DNA from: Neurospora intermedia
Lineage: Eukaryota; Ascomycota; Sordariomycetes; Sordariales; Sordariaceae
DNA length: 64,000 nt
NCBI GenBank assembly: GCA_037102815.1
Contig: BTPP01000006.1
Location: 496,001 to 560,000 of the forward strand
Reading direction: 5' to 3'
Positions 35,791 to 46,600 of this stretch are shown piece after piece. Made by a program: the position numbers and the translations under genes. The notes below the pieces were generated by a model. That model worked only from the letters and a program-made list of their open reading frames with translations, ran no database searches and was not told the origin of the DNA. The stretch's first letter is position 1. Each line of letters begins with the position of its first letter.

Positions 35791-37590
35791 TTAAATAGAA
35801 TTTAGAGGAGGGGGGATTACGAATAGAAGTATTTAATATAGAAATATTTATAGGGGAGCCGCTATTATTAATAATAGGACTATTAACGGGGGTTACCGGA
35901 TTAATATTAGTATTAATATTACTAATATTACGGTAGTCCAATTTCGAATAGCCTTTATAATTGAAATTAGAAATATAAAGTATCCTAAATAACGTTGTAG
36001 GGAGATTGTTATTAATTAGGCACGTTTATATTATAGTTTAAAATACCGTTATAGAATAATATAATTACTATAAGAGGGGGGTAAGTAGGGGGCTATCGGT
36101 ATTAGTAAAATATATAATTTTAGCCGCTATATTCTATATAACGTTCTGTAGATTATAAATATTACGGGGGATTTCGAGTATATAATGGTATAGCGATAGT
36201 GAATATTATGATGTTTCGTTGAATTCTGGAAGGAAAAGACATTAGCGAAGTAAAAAAAAAAAAAAAAAAAAAAAAGAAAAAAAACGTACCTTTAGTTTGG
36301 TAGGTATTTAGGCCAATCTATTTAAGAATTTTGCGTAGGTTTAAAGCTGGGGCGCTAACGAATATTTAAGTTAAAGTAATACTATATTCTAAATAAGCGA
36401 AGGGACGGATATTATTAGAGAATAGGAAAGAGAATAACCGAATAAAGATTAGTAATAAGTATAAGGCAAAAGGAAGGGAAGGATAGAGTAGAAAGACGAT
36501 AATAGGGAAGGGAAATAAACGTATTAATTAGGCGTATTAAGGAAGTGGGGATTAATATATAAATATATAGTAGTAAAGTATATATTTACGGTAGGGGCCG
36601 GTACGGACGAAGGGGGGGCGGATATAATAGCGAAAATAAAGATAGGAAGAAGAAGAAAGGAGAAGCGAAAAAGGTAGGCGGAAAGGATATTATATAAATG
36701 AAGGAGGAAATACTTATACAAATATAAATTAAAGTAGGCAAATATAATTTTAGGCGGGCGAATATAAAATAATATAGGGTAGGAGAAGCGTTAAATAATT
36801 ATATAAATAGTAAGGAAGAATAAATAGAAAGATAAAACGAAAGTAATAGTTAAAAGAGGAAGGATAGGATAATTAAATAATAGGGCGGTTGCGAAGAAGT
36901 AGGAGAGAAGGGCGAAAATAGGAAAGTATATAATTCGGATTATAGTAGGGAGAATAAGGGTAGTGGTTAGGAGTTATATTATTTAGGACGAAGAGAATAA
37001 TATAGAAAGTAAAGCGAAGGTAACGGAAAAGTAATTAGGAAGGTATAATATAAGTAAGGGGGTTTATAGTAGGAATAGTATTTAAAATTATAGGAAGCGA
37101 GGGAAGGGAATAAAAGTCCTAAGGATAGAATTTATAGGGAGGGGGATTGTATTTAAATATTATAATAGGCTATAGTAAGCGTAAATAATAAAAAGTATTT
37201 TACGAAAGGAATTTCGGGGTTCGATTATATTAATATCTTTATAGTAGGTACGGACGATAGAGGATAGTTTACGAAAGTATTAAACTATATAACGGGTATT
37301 AAGAACGGGGAGTATCCGGCGAGAGAAATTCCAGGGGATAATTATATTAGTATTCTTAAAGTATTAGTAAGCGTAGTAATAGGTTTAGCGCAATTAATAG
37401 AGAATATACTATAAGAGGAATTACGGGGCGTAATTATAATAATATTCTAAGGTATTTATTAATACTTTTAAATTTAATATAGTATTCGTTGTTAGGCAAA
37501 ATAATATTTACTACTTCGTACGTCTATAGGGTATTAATTTTAGTAATAGTTAGAATCCGGTAAATTCTTTAAATTTACTATCAGTTTTAT
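35791..37590 (+). other. Extra 3' region of the chromovirus, unidentified
   Basis: About 1.8 kb between the short repeats and the minisatellite. Plus-strand readings are rich in Gln, Arg and Lys (QRKQRQEEERRSEKGRRK near 36615-36680) with TAA/TAG breaks, and GFDYINIFIVGTDDRGQFTK near 37208-37268 is the longest ordinary-looking stretch. There is an A-run at 36250-36272. I recognise no domain. Either an additional ORF of the element or a 3' untranslated region. Confidence 0.35.
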
Positions 37591-37599
37591 ATTTATATT

Positions 37600-38024
37600 A
37601 GAATTTATAGGAATAGATATTATAATACTAATATTCTAGTAGGCGGCTCGCCGCATTCAGAATTTATAGGAATAAATATTATAATATTAATATTCTAGCG
37701 GGCGGTTCGCTATATTTGGAAGTTTATAAGAAGGGATATTATAATACCAATATTTGGGCGGGCGGCTTCGTACTTACGTCAGAATTTATAGGAACGGTTA
37801 TTATAATACCGATATTCTAGCGGGCGGCTTTATATCCGTATTAGAATATATAAGAATAGATATTATAATACTAATATTCTAACGGGCGGTTCGTTATAAT
37901 TAGAATTTATAAGAATAAATATTATAATACCGATATTCTAACGGGCAGCTTTATATCCGTATTTAGAAGTTCATAAAAATAGATATTACTATACTAATAT
38001 TTTAGCGGGCGGCTCGTAAATAGA
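37600..38024 (+). repeat. Seven-copy ~61 bp minisatellite in the chromovirus
   Basis: Tandem direct repeats starting at about 37600, 37659, 37718, 37781, 37843, 37902 and 37965, each of the type agaatttataggaatagata, ttataatactaatattct, then gcgggcggct. The GC-rich core gcgggcgg is kept in nearly all units while the AT part drifts. It lies in the 3' region, before the purine tract and 3' LTR. Confidence 0.92.
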
Positions 38025-38212
38025 GGAGCGGTTATAATATCCGGGATATAGCGTCGGCGGCCGTTACGAACAATAGATTGCCCGAATTAATAGGCGGGTA
38101 TATTATACCCCTACCGATAATATAGTCCAATAACGCTATAATAATAATACCGATACCCTCTATTATTTGACCGGGATTTATTACGAATTACAAAAGTTCC
38201 GAGGACGGAACC

Positions 38213-38229
38213 TATAAAGGGGGGGGTTG
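38213..38229 (+). other. Polypurine tract of the chromovirus
   Basis: ataaaggggggggttg directly before the 3' LTR, the expected primer site for plus-strand DNA synthesis. Its purines are not RIP targets on this strand, so it has stayed intact. Confidence 0.75.
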
Positions 38230-38569
38230 TATTAGGAAACTAAGAGCCTAGGTATAGAAATATTTTAATAGCTACTATTCCGCTCCGTCGGTTAAAGCGG
38301 TAAATCAATAATAGTAGCGCTTATATTAGGTCGGACTCGTAGGAAAGATAATCCGGTACTACGCTAGAGCGCCAAATTAGTATAGGACTCTACAATACTT
38401 ATTAGCGGACGAATAAAGTTTATATAGATATAAAAGAGGTTTAATAATATATAGTTTATTATAATTAGTAATTATTAATATATTTTTGGATTAACCCCTA
38501 ATTTACTATCCCCTACGCGTAGCTACGACCGTAGTTACCTCAACCTACCTTTCGCCTATATTCCTAATA
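38230..38569 (+). repeat. Chromovirus 3' LTR
   Basis: 340 bp direct repeat of 29404-29743, with the same TATTAGGA...TCCTAATA ends. It is followed by the mutated target duplication TTTTT and then by LINE-a sequence. Confidence 0.9.
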
Positions 38570-38574
38570 TTTTT

Positions 38575-39095
38575 CTAGTTCTCTGGAAGGGAAAACTGTA
38601 AGGCGTTAAGTACCTCCGGATGAAAATTTTTAGTTCTATTTCAGCTGTAATTTACTATACTATTCCTACTTTACTTATAGCTATAATAGTTCTTACTTAC
38701 TATTATAACGAATTTGATTTTATTTTTCCTACCGCTATATTATTTTAATACTAGAATAATAAGGATAATAGGAATAGGATTAGACTTAGTATACCATTTC
38801 TATCGCCGTCTTTCTATTTTACTCTTTATTACTCCTTCTTCTACCTTCTCTCCGCTTCCCTATTCTTTCTTTTTATTTATTACTTTACTTTTCTACCTCT
38901 TTACCCTATTTGTAAATACTTCTATCCTATTATTTAAAGTATTAAAAAACTGCTTTGAAACCGGAAACGCCAATTTCTAGTCGAAGAGTACTCCAAAACG
39001 AAAACTGACAACGGCAATCGACTCAAGAGGGTCGTTTACATCCCTTACAATATCCTACGACGAGCGCAACGACAGCGTTGTATCGTCGTTATTAA
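38575..39095 (+). other. LINE-a 5' untranslated region
   Basis: Starts ctagttctctggaaggg; homologous in reverse to 58160-57790. Segments 38575-38630 and 38955-39080 are less mutated than the rest. An 88-codon frame at 38714-38980 is rich in Leu/Phe/Ser and looks like a by-product of T-richness. Confidence 0.6.
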
Positions 39096-40480
39096 TAACT
39101 ATTAATAGCGGTACTTATAAATTCGAAAATAGCGTCTATAACCTATTCGCAGAAATTTTAATATATAATAATCCTAAAGCCGCACTTACTACGAAGACTT
39201 TGGATAAAATAGAGAAAGATAATAAAATATTAAAGAAGTTTATTACTAGAGCGAATAAATCTTTGGATTATAATACTATTTTAATTAAGGATTGTTATTA
39301 AATTCAAAAACTACTTTTCGAATTCGTAAAAATATATATCAGAAAAAGTAAATCTATATAACCCGAGGTTAGTAAGGTTGGAACCGACTAGTTTGTTATT
39401 AAAAAGGATTTCGACAATCTAAAGAAGGATATTCTAAAGGAAATTAAAATAAATACTTAGGAGGTACCGAAATATTAGGCTAATATTATAGCGAAAATTA
39501 GCCCGAATAAAATCCGTACTACCCTTTAATAATTACCTACTACTATTAAGAAGTTTATCCCCTCTAATTTCGAACGATAGTTTATTATTAAAGGAGCGAT
39601 TATTACTACTAAATTTATAAACCGTTTAAATAAAAATATAAAGACGATTTTAGTTATATATTTAAGTAAGAAGAATACTAGCTTAGTAGTCCGAGCGGCT
39701 ATTAGAATATTAATAATTAGAAATTATATAATTATATTCGACGAATCTATACGTAATTAATACTAATATAATTAAATATAGGTTAAAGAAATTTTCAACC
39801 CTAATACTTTTATCATTATAAATATTATAGGCGTATTAATTCAGGGCGTACCCTAGAATAATATTAATAATTATATTACGGTAGAAGTTATATTAAACGT
39901 AGTAAAGGAGAAGAATCCGGAGGCATCTATTATTAGAATTCAATTATCAAAGAGAAGGGATAGAGAGAATAGAAGTTTATTTCTAATAAAAGTTACTATT
40001 ATATTAGTAATATACTTCCTTTAGGATAACTTCTTCCTTTGAGACGGCAATATATATTTATACGAATTATTCTAAATTTCGAATAATATTTAATAATACT
40101 TTAAATATTAGGGAATCGGATATACGGCGAGATTTTACCGTTAAGAAAATATCTATACCCGTTATAACGAAATTAAATATAAAGGAGATTGCTTCGGCGA
40201 AGTAAATTATCTATTTAATAATAAGAAGTTATTTATTTACTATAAATTATATAGGAAGAAGGGCTATTATATATATAATTATAAGGAATACCCTATTTTC
40301 TAGAAGGCAATTACAAAGGCGTCCATTATATATACTAAGAGGCTACAGGCGTTCGTCCTCTATAGGAACTTAATTAGAAAAGTATTAGAGCTAATAATAG
40401 AGATTATAAATAAGAGTATCTTCTTAGACGCTCCTTTTAACTTCCGTACTATTATTACCTTAGAGAAATATATTAGAGGA
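39096..40480 (+). pseudogene. LINE-a ORF1 (gag-like, zinc knuckle) relic
   Basis: ORF1 of a non-LTR retrotransposon, an RNA-binding protein that would package the element transcript. Readable: TKTLDKIEKDNKILKKFITR near 39195-39255, a Lys-rich helix region KKDFDNLKKDILKEIK near 39400-39450, and LVVRAAIRILIIRNYII near 39680-39730 in the RNA-recognition-like part. At 40105-40330 a series IGYTARFYRQENIYTRY, KLYRKKGYYIYNYKEYPIF stands where C-x2-C-x4-H-x4-C knuckles are expected; almost all Cys and His are Tyr, the product of C-to-T on TGC/CAC codons. Stops are rare here compared with ORF2. Inactive. Confidence 0.75.
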
Positions 40481-40679
40481 ATTATAAAAAGGGGACGGCC
40501 AAAGAAAATTATCGGTCTATCTTTCCGATTAAAGCTATTAAACCTATAAAGTCCAATAAATATTTATATATATTTATAGAATATAAGGGGGAATCAATTA
40601 TATAATAGTAATAATATTTATATAATTATAGCCGCCCCTAGGGAAGTAATACCTTTATCTTCCATTAAAGGACTAAAAA

Positions 40680-42425
40680 GAATTTTATTTTAGGGTAATT
40701 AATAGTCTAATTAAAAATACTCTATTAGAACGTAGGGAAGTCGTACGAAAGAAGGAAGCTTTTATTCGAATAAGAGGAGATTTATAATATTATAGCAATT
40801 TAGGAGTTAAATAGAAATTTAAATAGGGATATTTATTATCCTAAAGGCGGGAGATATTTTAGGGTTAATTATATAGAGAAGGGGAGGGTAGTAATATATG
40901 TAAATAAAAAATAGAATTTAAAGGATTTAGATTTTTAAATTAGAAAGGATTGGATTATAGTAATATTTAAGAATTTAAAGGACCTAACGACCGTCTTTTC
41001 TATTTACTCTTTTATTTTTATATAGGGAATATTAGAATATTAGTAGGGATTACTACTCCTTAAATTTATTGAAGTCGGACCCCTAGTAGGAAATTTAATT
41101 ATAATTGGGGATTATAACCTCTATTATCCCAATTGGGATTTAGAGAATAGAATTAGCCCGGGGGCTATTTACTTCTTTATATAGGTATAATATCAGAAAT
41201 ATAATTTATTTACTTTCCGTAGTAAATTAATAAGGTTCGGGAATATGATATAAGGAAAGAGGGATAGAATAATCAATTATATATAATTATTATCCAAGGT
41301 TGAAATTAAATATTAGGGAGTATAGAAATACGAATAAACTAACTCGGACTATTACCCTTAGGAAATTTAAATTTAAGTAGGAAGAAAAAATAAAAAAGTA
41401 GAAGAGGAAGGAGGATATAATTAGAGTTTTATAAATATAATAAAAGTGAAGGAGGTATCGGAGAAACGGATATTAGTCCTAGAAAGGATTAATATAATAG
41501 AGGATTTTAAATTCGCCTTTTATAAGTTCAATAGGGAACTTATAAGTATTATAGAAGAATTTATCCTATATTAGAAGCAAGGTCGAAGGAGGAGAGTAAG
41601 TTAATAGATATTAGGATATAAAATAGTAATAAAAGAAATATAGAGGATATATTAAGAGTAATTTAAATATTAAATAGTATTAAATTAGAAGAACTTTATT
41701 AAAATTATAATAAAAAAGAAGAGAATAATTGTAAAAGTTTAATAAATTATATAGTATAATAGTATCGCTAAGGCTTCGAAGAACCTAAATCGATTTTAGC
41801 CCTTAGAATAATAGGCCTATACCCGAAATTATTAATTAATACACTTATCTGAATTATTAACCCTTTAAATTTATAAGGGGGTAATAGAAATCGGAAATTA
41901 TAATAGTAAAACTAAAATCCTAACCGATTATTTCTTCCCGAAGGTAAAAGTCCTAATAGATTACCTACCGGATTAGATTAAATTACTAAATAACGTTGAA
42001 CTAATAATTATTAGTAAATTAATTAATAAAGAGGATATTTAGGATATACTTTCCTAGATAGCGCTTAATAAGGCCCCTAGGATCGATCAATATTTAAATA
42101 AATTTCTAAAATTATATAAGTAACCATTCCAGTAGGTTATAATATATTTAATATCCGCTAGCCTCCAGCTCGGATATTTCCTATAATAGTTTAAAGATAT
42201 AAAAGTAATTATTTTTGAAAAATTTAGGAAGAGTACTACTTAATAGAGGCTAGTAGGCGTATAGAGGCTAATATTACTACTTAGTAATATAGGAAAGATC
42301 TTCGAAACGTTTATAATTAAAAGGTTTATATAAGTAATTAAAGAATGTAACCTCCTACTAGAGGATTAAATAAATAACTAGGCAGGCCGTTTAATAAAGT
42401 TTATAGTCCGGGTAATTATTAATAA
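40680..42425 (+). pseudogene. LINE-a ORF2, endonuclease and N-terminal half of RT
   Basis: ORF2 start region and apurinic-type endonuclease: GDYNLYYPNWDLENR at 41107-41150 (family GDFNxHHPxWD) and SPGA after it. The reverse transcriptase starts near 41900; NKAPRIDQYLNKFLKLYK near 42070-42125 is the PGPDxIPNxxLK block and LVGVQRLILLLSNIGKIFET near 42250-42310 the (Y)RPI-LL-xxGKxxE block. The reading breaks at 42425 where Helitron E is inserted and resumes at about 54765. Some 40-50 codons, including the DxxGAFD block, cannot be found on either side. Confidence 0.75.
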
Positions 42426-42433
42426 AATACAGT

Positions 42434-42464
42434 TTCCTTGGCCGGAGCCTATATGGCCAAGGAA
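42434..42464 (-). other. Helitron E 3'-terminal hairpin
   Basis: A perfect 10 bp stem TTCCTTGGCC / GGCCAAGGAA with an 11 nt loop. The stem differs from that of N1 at three positions, and each difference is matched on the opposite arm, so pairing is kept. The inverted-repeat partner gaaacgcccat follows at 42471-42481. Confidence 0.8.
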
Positions 42465-42481
42465 GACAGAGAAACGCCCAT

Positions 42482-43699
42482 GGGTGTGAATATCTAAAGC
42501 GAAAAGTTGGACCCACATGAAGCTCGGATACACCCAATCAATTGCTGCTAATTTTTCTTAGCGCTAACGCCAAAACGGGAAGCACGGGAAGGTTCTTAAC
42601 ATCTCGAATTCGTACTCAAAGGCACAACACCAGCCAAAACATTACTAAATCTGACCCCTTCTACAAATCTTTCTATTATTTTGCCTATAAACTAATAAAT
42701 AGTCTCCAGAACGCTCCAATCAAGCAATATAGTCTACTTCCAACTACCTTACTATTATTAGCCCCCCCCGGGGTGCTATAGGGACGCCCGTAGTATAATA
42801 GTATAGAGGACGTTCCTACCGCTACTAATATAAGTATATAAAGAATTTTTACGTTCAACTCCCTATTTATAATTTATCTTTTTTTTAAACACTTAGTTAT
42901 TATACTACTAATCCGTAAAGACTCTCAAATTCCTCTTATCTTTAAATCTTAGTATTAACTGCGTATATGGCCGATTTGGGGAATAGGAGACGTAAGACCG
43001 CCGTAAGACGTATTATCTCTCGGTACCGTTGACGGTTATTCTATAAAAGGGTATATTATAAGGTACTCGACTAGGGTGTACGGAATAAATCGAATTGAAC
43101 TCCTTTCTTTTTTTTTTTCTTTTTTAGTAAATTTTAGTAGTCAATAAAGTTATAAGCCGGTAGAAAGATTCAACTACCTGAATCCTAAATTAGAATAATC
43201 TGAATTATAATTAATAGTACGGGAGATATATTACTTTAGCCGGATAGGGAAATAAAGTTTAACAGCGGTAGCCTTCTTCTTATAAAGAAGTTCATCTTTA
43301 ACTAGCAATATTATTTTAGTACTAACCCAACTTTTAATAATAATAATATATTACTGTTTAATAGCGAGTAAATTACAGTATTCTTCTTCTTCTTTCAATA
43401 TATTATTAAAACGCTACTCAAATTTAAAATTATTATCTTTAAAAATAATTAATATAGTAGCGTTAGGGGTCGGTGGTTAGTAATTGGTAATTAATAATAA
43501 ATAAAAGTAATAAAGAATTAAATATAAGAAATAGAAGGACGTTAAGAGAAATAAAGACTAATAATATAAAATAATACGGAAGGAGTAATATAAGCGCTAT
43601 TAAATACGAAGGAAAGTGCGATTAAAAGTATTTATTTTTATTATTATATCTATCTACTATAGTAATAACTATTTAATTAGAAGTATATTCTTACTAATC
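42482..43699. other. Helitron E 3' non-coding region
   Basis: 42482-42790 is GC-balanced; a 79-codon plus-strand frame at 42542-42781 has no known similarity and is probably chance. A C-run/G-run occurs at 42762-42772. The rest, including T/C tracts at 43104-43128, is AT-rich and shows no gene. Confidence 0.35.
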
Positions 43700-46600
43700 T
43701 ATCCTATTCTTACTAATCTATCTTCCTTTTAATTGCGGCGGTCTATTAATTATATTCTTACAAAGTCTTCTACGAAGCCTTCCTAATCTAATTCTTAATT
43801 TAACTCTTAAATTAGTTCTATTACCGGACGGTCTTCTACGAACTTTTAATCCAAATCTACTGCGGGATTTACCGTATACTCCCCTTCCCCGGGGCGGCCG
43901 GCCGTTATTAAAATCGTTATTATTATTATTACTAACGTTACCCGGTCCCGGAAGTAGCTAGAGCCTTCAATTTATAACTAGAGGACTACCCGGGTTATAA
44001 ATATAATATAGTAGTAGAGGGTAGCCCGGCCGCAATTACTAGGGTATACGTCTAGCAATATCTATAGTTCGGTAAGTATAGGTTTTAGTATTCCTAGACC
44101 GTAAGGTATTTATATCGAAGCTTTTATTAAATATAATATTATTAATAGTATAGGTACGAGAAATAGTTATATATAATAACCCAATTGTAAAATCCTTCTT
44201 CGAAATATCGTAAACGACCTTATTTAATATTTAGCCCTACGCTTTATATATAGTAATAGTATATATAATAGTTAAAAGGAATTAGGTTCTTCTATAATTG
44301 CGAGTTCCTTTTAAGAATTTTCGAATAGAGCAAAAGATTAGAATAATATACTCTAGGTCTTCAATATTGGAATAATCTAAGTCCTCGAAGCAATTAAATC
44401 CTCGGTAGCAGTCAAAATACACTATAATAACGAAAGGGGGGTCGCCGGCTTCTAAACTTCAAAGGGTTTAATATATATATAATTATAGAGGGAGAGATAA
44501 CTTACTATATATTATACAATTAATTACTATCCTATATAATATTAATAATTATATTAATCGAGCTATTAATAAAGCCAACTTCAATCTACAAATTCTTAAT
44601 AAATATAACTCTACTACCCTTAATATAAGTAAACTTACAATATAAATTACTAATATTAGTATACTTAACGTCTTTAGCGCTATTTAGTTTATTAGTAGCC
44701 TTAATAGTAAAAATTAGGCTTTTAAATTATTTTAAATATTTAAAGTTATATTTATTAACTATAATATTCGTTAGGTAAATACGGAGAGCGTTATCGAACT
44801 CGGCTTAGTCGGGTATCGACAATTTAAATTTAATATAATTAAATAATACCTCCCAATCCTAAATAGTAGGGTTATTATCATATAGTCCTTTTAATATAAT
44901 ATAGAATTATTCTTACTTGGAGCTTTATTAACGAAGAATCTATTTTAATTCGATACTCCAATCGAAATTAAAGTAATAGGCTCGGCTACTATATTAAACT
45001 AAGTCCAACTTTCTAGCCAATTATTTTCTTCTTTATTCATCTATCTTATTGGGAAGTTAATTGGGATCGTTATCTTTTCTAAGAGTTTCAAAAAGAGTAT
45101 TAAAATTATTAGCGAATTTAAAAGGTTCTTAATAAAATAGAGCCTTTTGCCTAATAAACGCCAACTAAAAGAAATCCCTAAGAAGAAGGATATTAGTACT
45201 TCCAAACCTTTTACCCTAATTTTCAACGAAGGCCTAGCGAAGGCGGGCGTCAATATAATATAGGGTTCTTATACCCAATATAGATTTTTCATTAATAATA
45301 AAATATTTATACAATTTAAACTTATTCTATATATAGGTAAGACTAGCACCCTATAAACTAGCTAATCCTCTATTGCCAAAAGGAAGTTGTAGAAGGGAAT
45401 AAATAATATAGCTATTAATATTATTAGCTATAACGCTAGTAGGAGTAGTACGAACAATAAGGGTTGAAAGGTTATATATAAAAACTATTTCGGTAAGTTT
45501 GTAAAATAATAGTCGAATAAAGTAGGATTTCCTAGTACCGCTACGGCCGTTAATTTAAATAAATAATTATTTAGAGCTATCTCTATTTAAAATAGCCTAG
45601 TAATAGCTAATAAATTAATTAAATACTATACGTTACTTAGTATTAAAAGTATTATATAAGCGTTAAATAATAAGCTCTAAATTAGGAAGGTTAAAGGCAT
45701 TGCGGCGAAATTTCTAGAACTCTCCTACCAGGGGAAGGAATTCCTAAAACCGAATATAGTGCTTATACTAATCGTAGTCGATATTAATATTACGGTAGCC
45801 CAAAACCTTACCTTTAAAGTCATTATCATCGGGATCGATACGACGGTTGGAATTTTCCCTTGCAATATCTTCCTAACGAAACTCATCCGCTTTTTCTTCT
45901 TAACTAGGAGGCTCAAACTCTTCTTCTAGTTTAGGATCCAATAATTTACTATAGTAGTCTTCGGGGTACTAGAGCTCGTTAATATAGATTTTAAAGTATA
46001 CTATATAAACGTTATCGAAGTTATTATATTGGATATTATTAATAATATAAAGATTATCGGGCCTTCAATAAGGGTAGTACAATATAAGCTTAACCCTCTT
46101 GAAATTTCAACGGCTATAATCATCGTCCTACTTATATAAATATAGGGAAATAATTAATAACCCTCTTTTTAGCATAGTCCAACAAAGGCCTAGGTTTTAA
46201 CTTAATATAATCGAAGGTAGTAACAAACTTAAAGTACGAAATATAGGAATAGCGTTCTTCTCGATTTATATACTTTTAATAAATTAACCGGGTTTAACGT
46301 ACTTCGTTAGCAGTATTAATATAAACACCTTCAGTATTATTATTATTATTATTACTATTAATAGCTTCTAGTACAGCTCTTTTAAAATTAGGCCATATAT
46401 CTTCCTTAGGATCGGGGATAATAGTACCTCAATTATTTCGATAGTAATAATCTACTATAACTACTATACGTATACTCTCTTGTAGAGGAAGGTTGAGTAG
46501 TAAATAACAAACTTTTTAAACAGACCAGTCCCATTTAATAATAAGTTCATTTATAAACTTTACTATAAATTACTTAATTAGGTTTCTAGCCGTTATTTAG

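Larger units (their letters stand above)
29404..38569 (+). mobile_element. Full-length chromodomain Ty3/gypsy retrotransposon (chromovirus)
   Basis: A 9166 bp element with 340 bp direct LTRs (29404-29743, 38230-38569), gag-pol in between with protease, reverse transcriptase, RNase H, integrase and a C-terminal chromodomain, and a purine tract before the right LTR. The left target duplication is CTTCT (29399-29403). The right one reads TTTTT (38570-38574), which is CTTCT after two C-to-T changes, and the host LINE sequence continues in register with the intact copy at 58165. Between the chromodomain and the right LTR there are 2.9 kb of additional sequence, unusual for the group. Confidence 0.93.

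Noticed and set aside
37600-38024. CRISPR-like array
   Set aside because: The units are directly tandem with no unique spacers, and lie inside a fungal retrotransposon.
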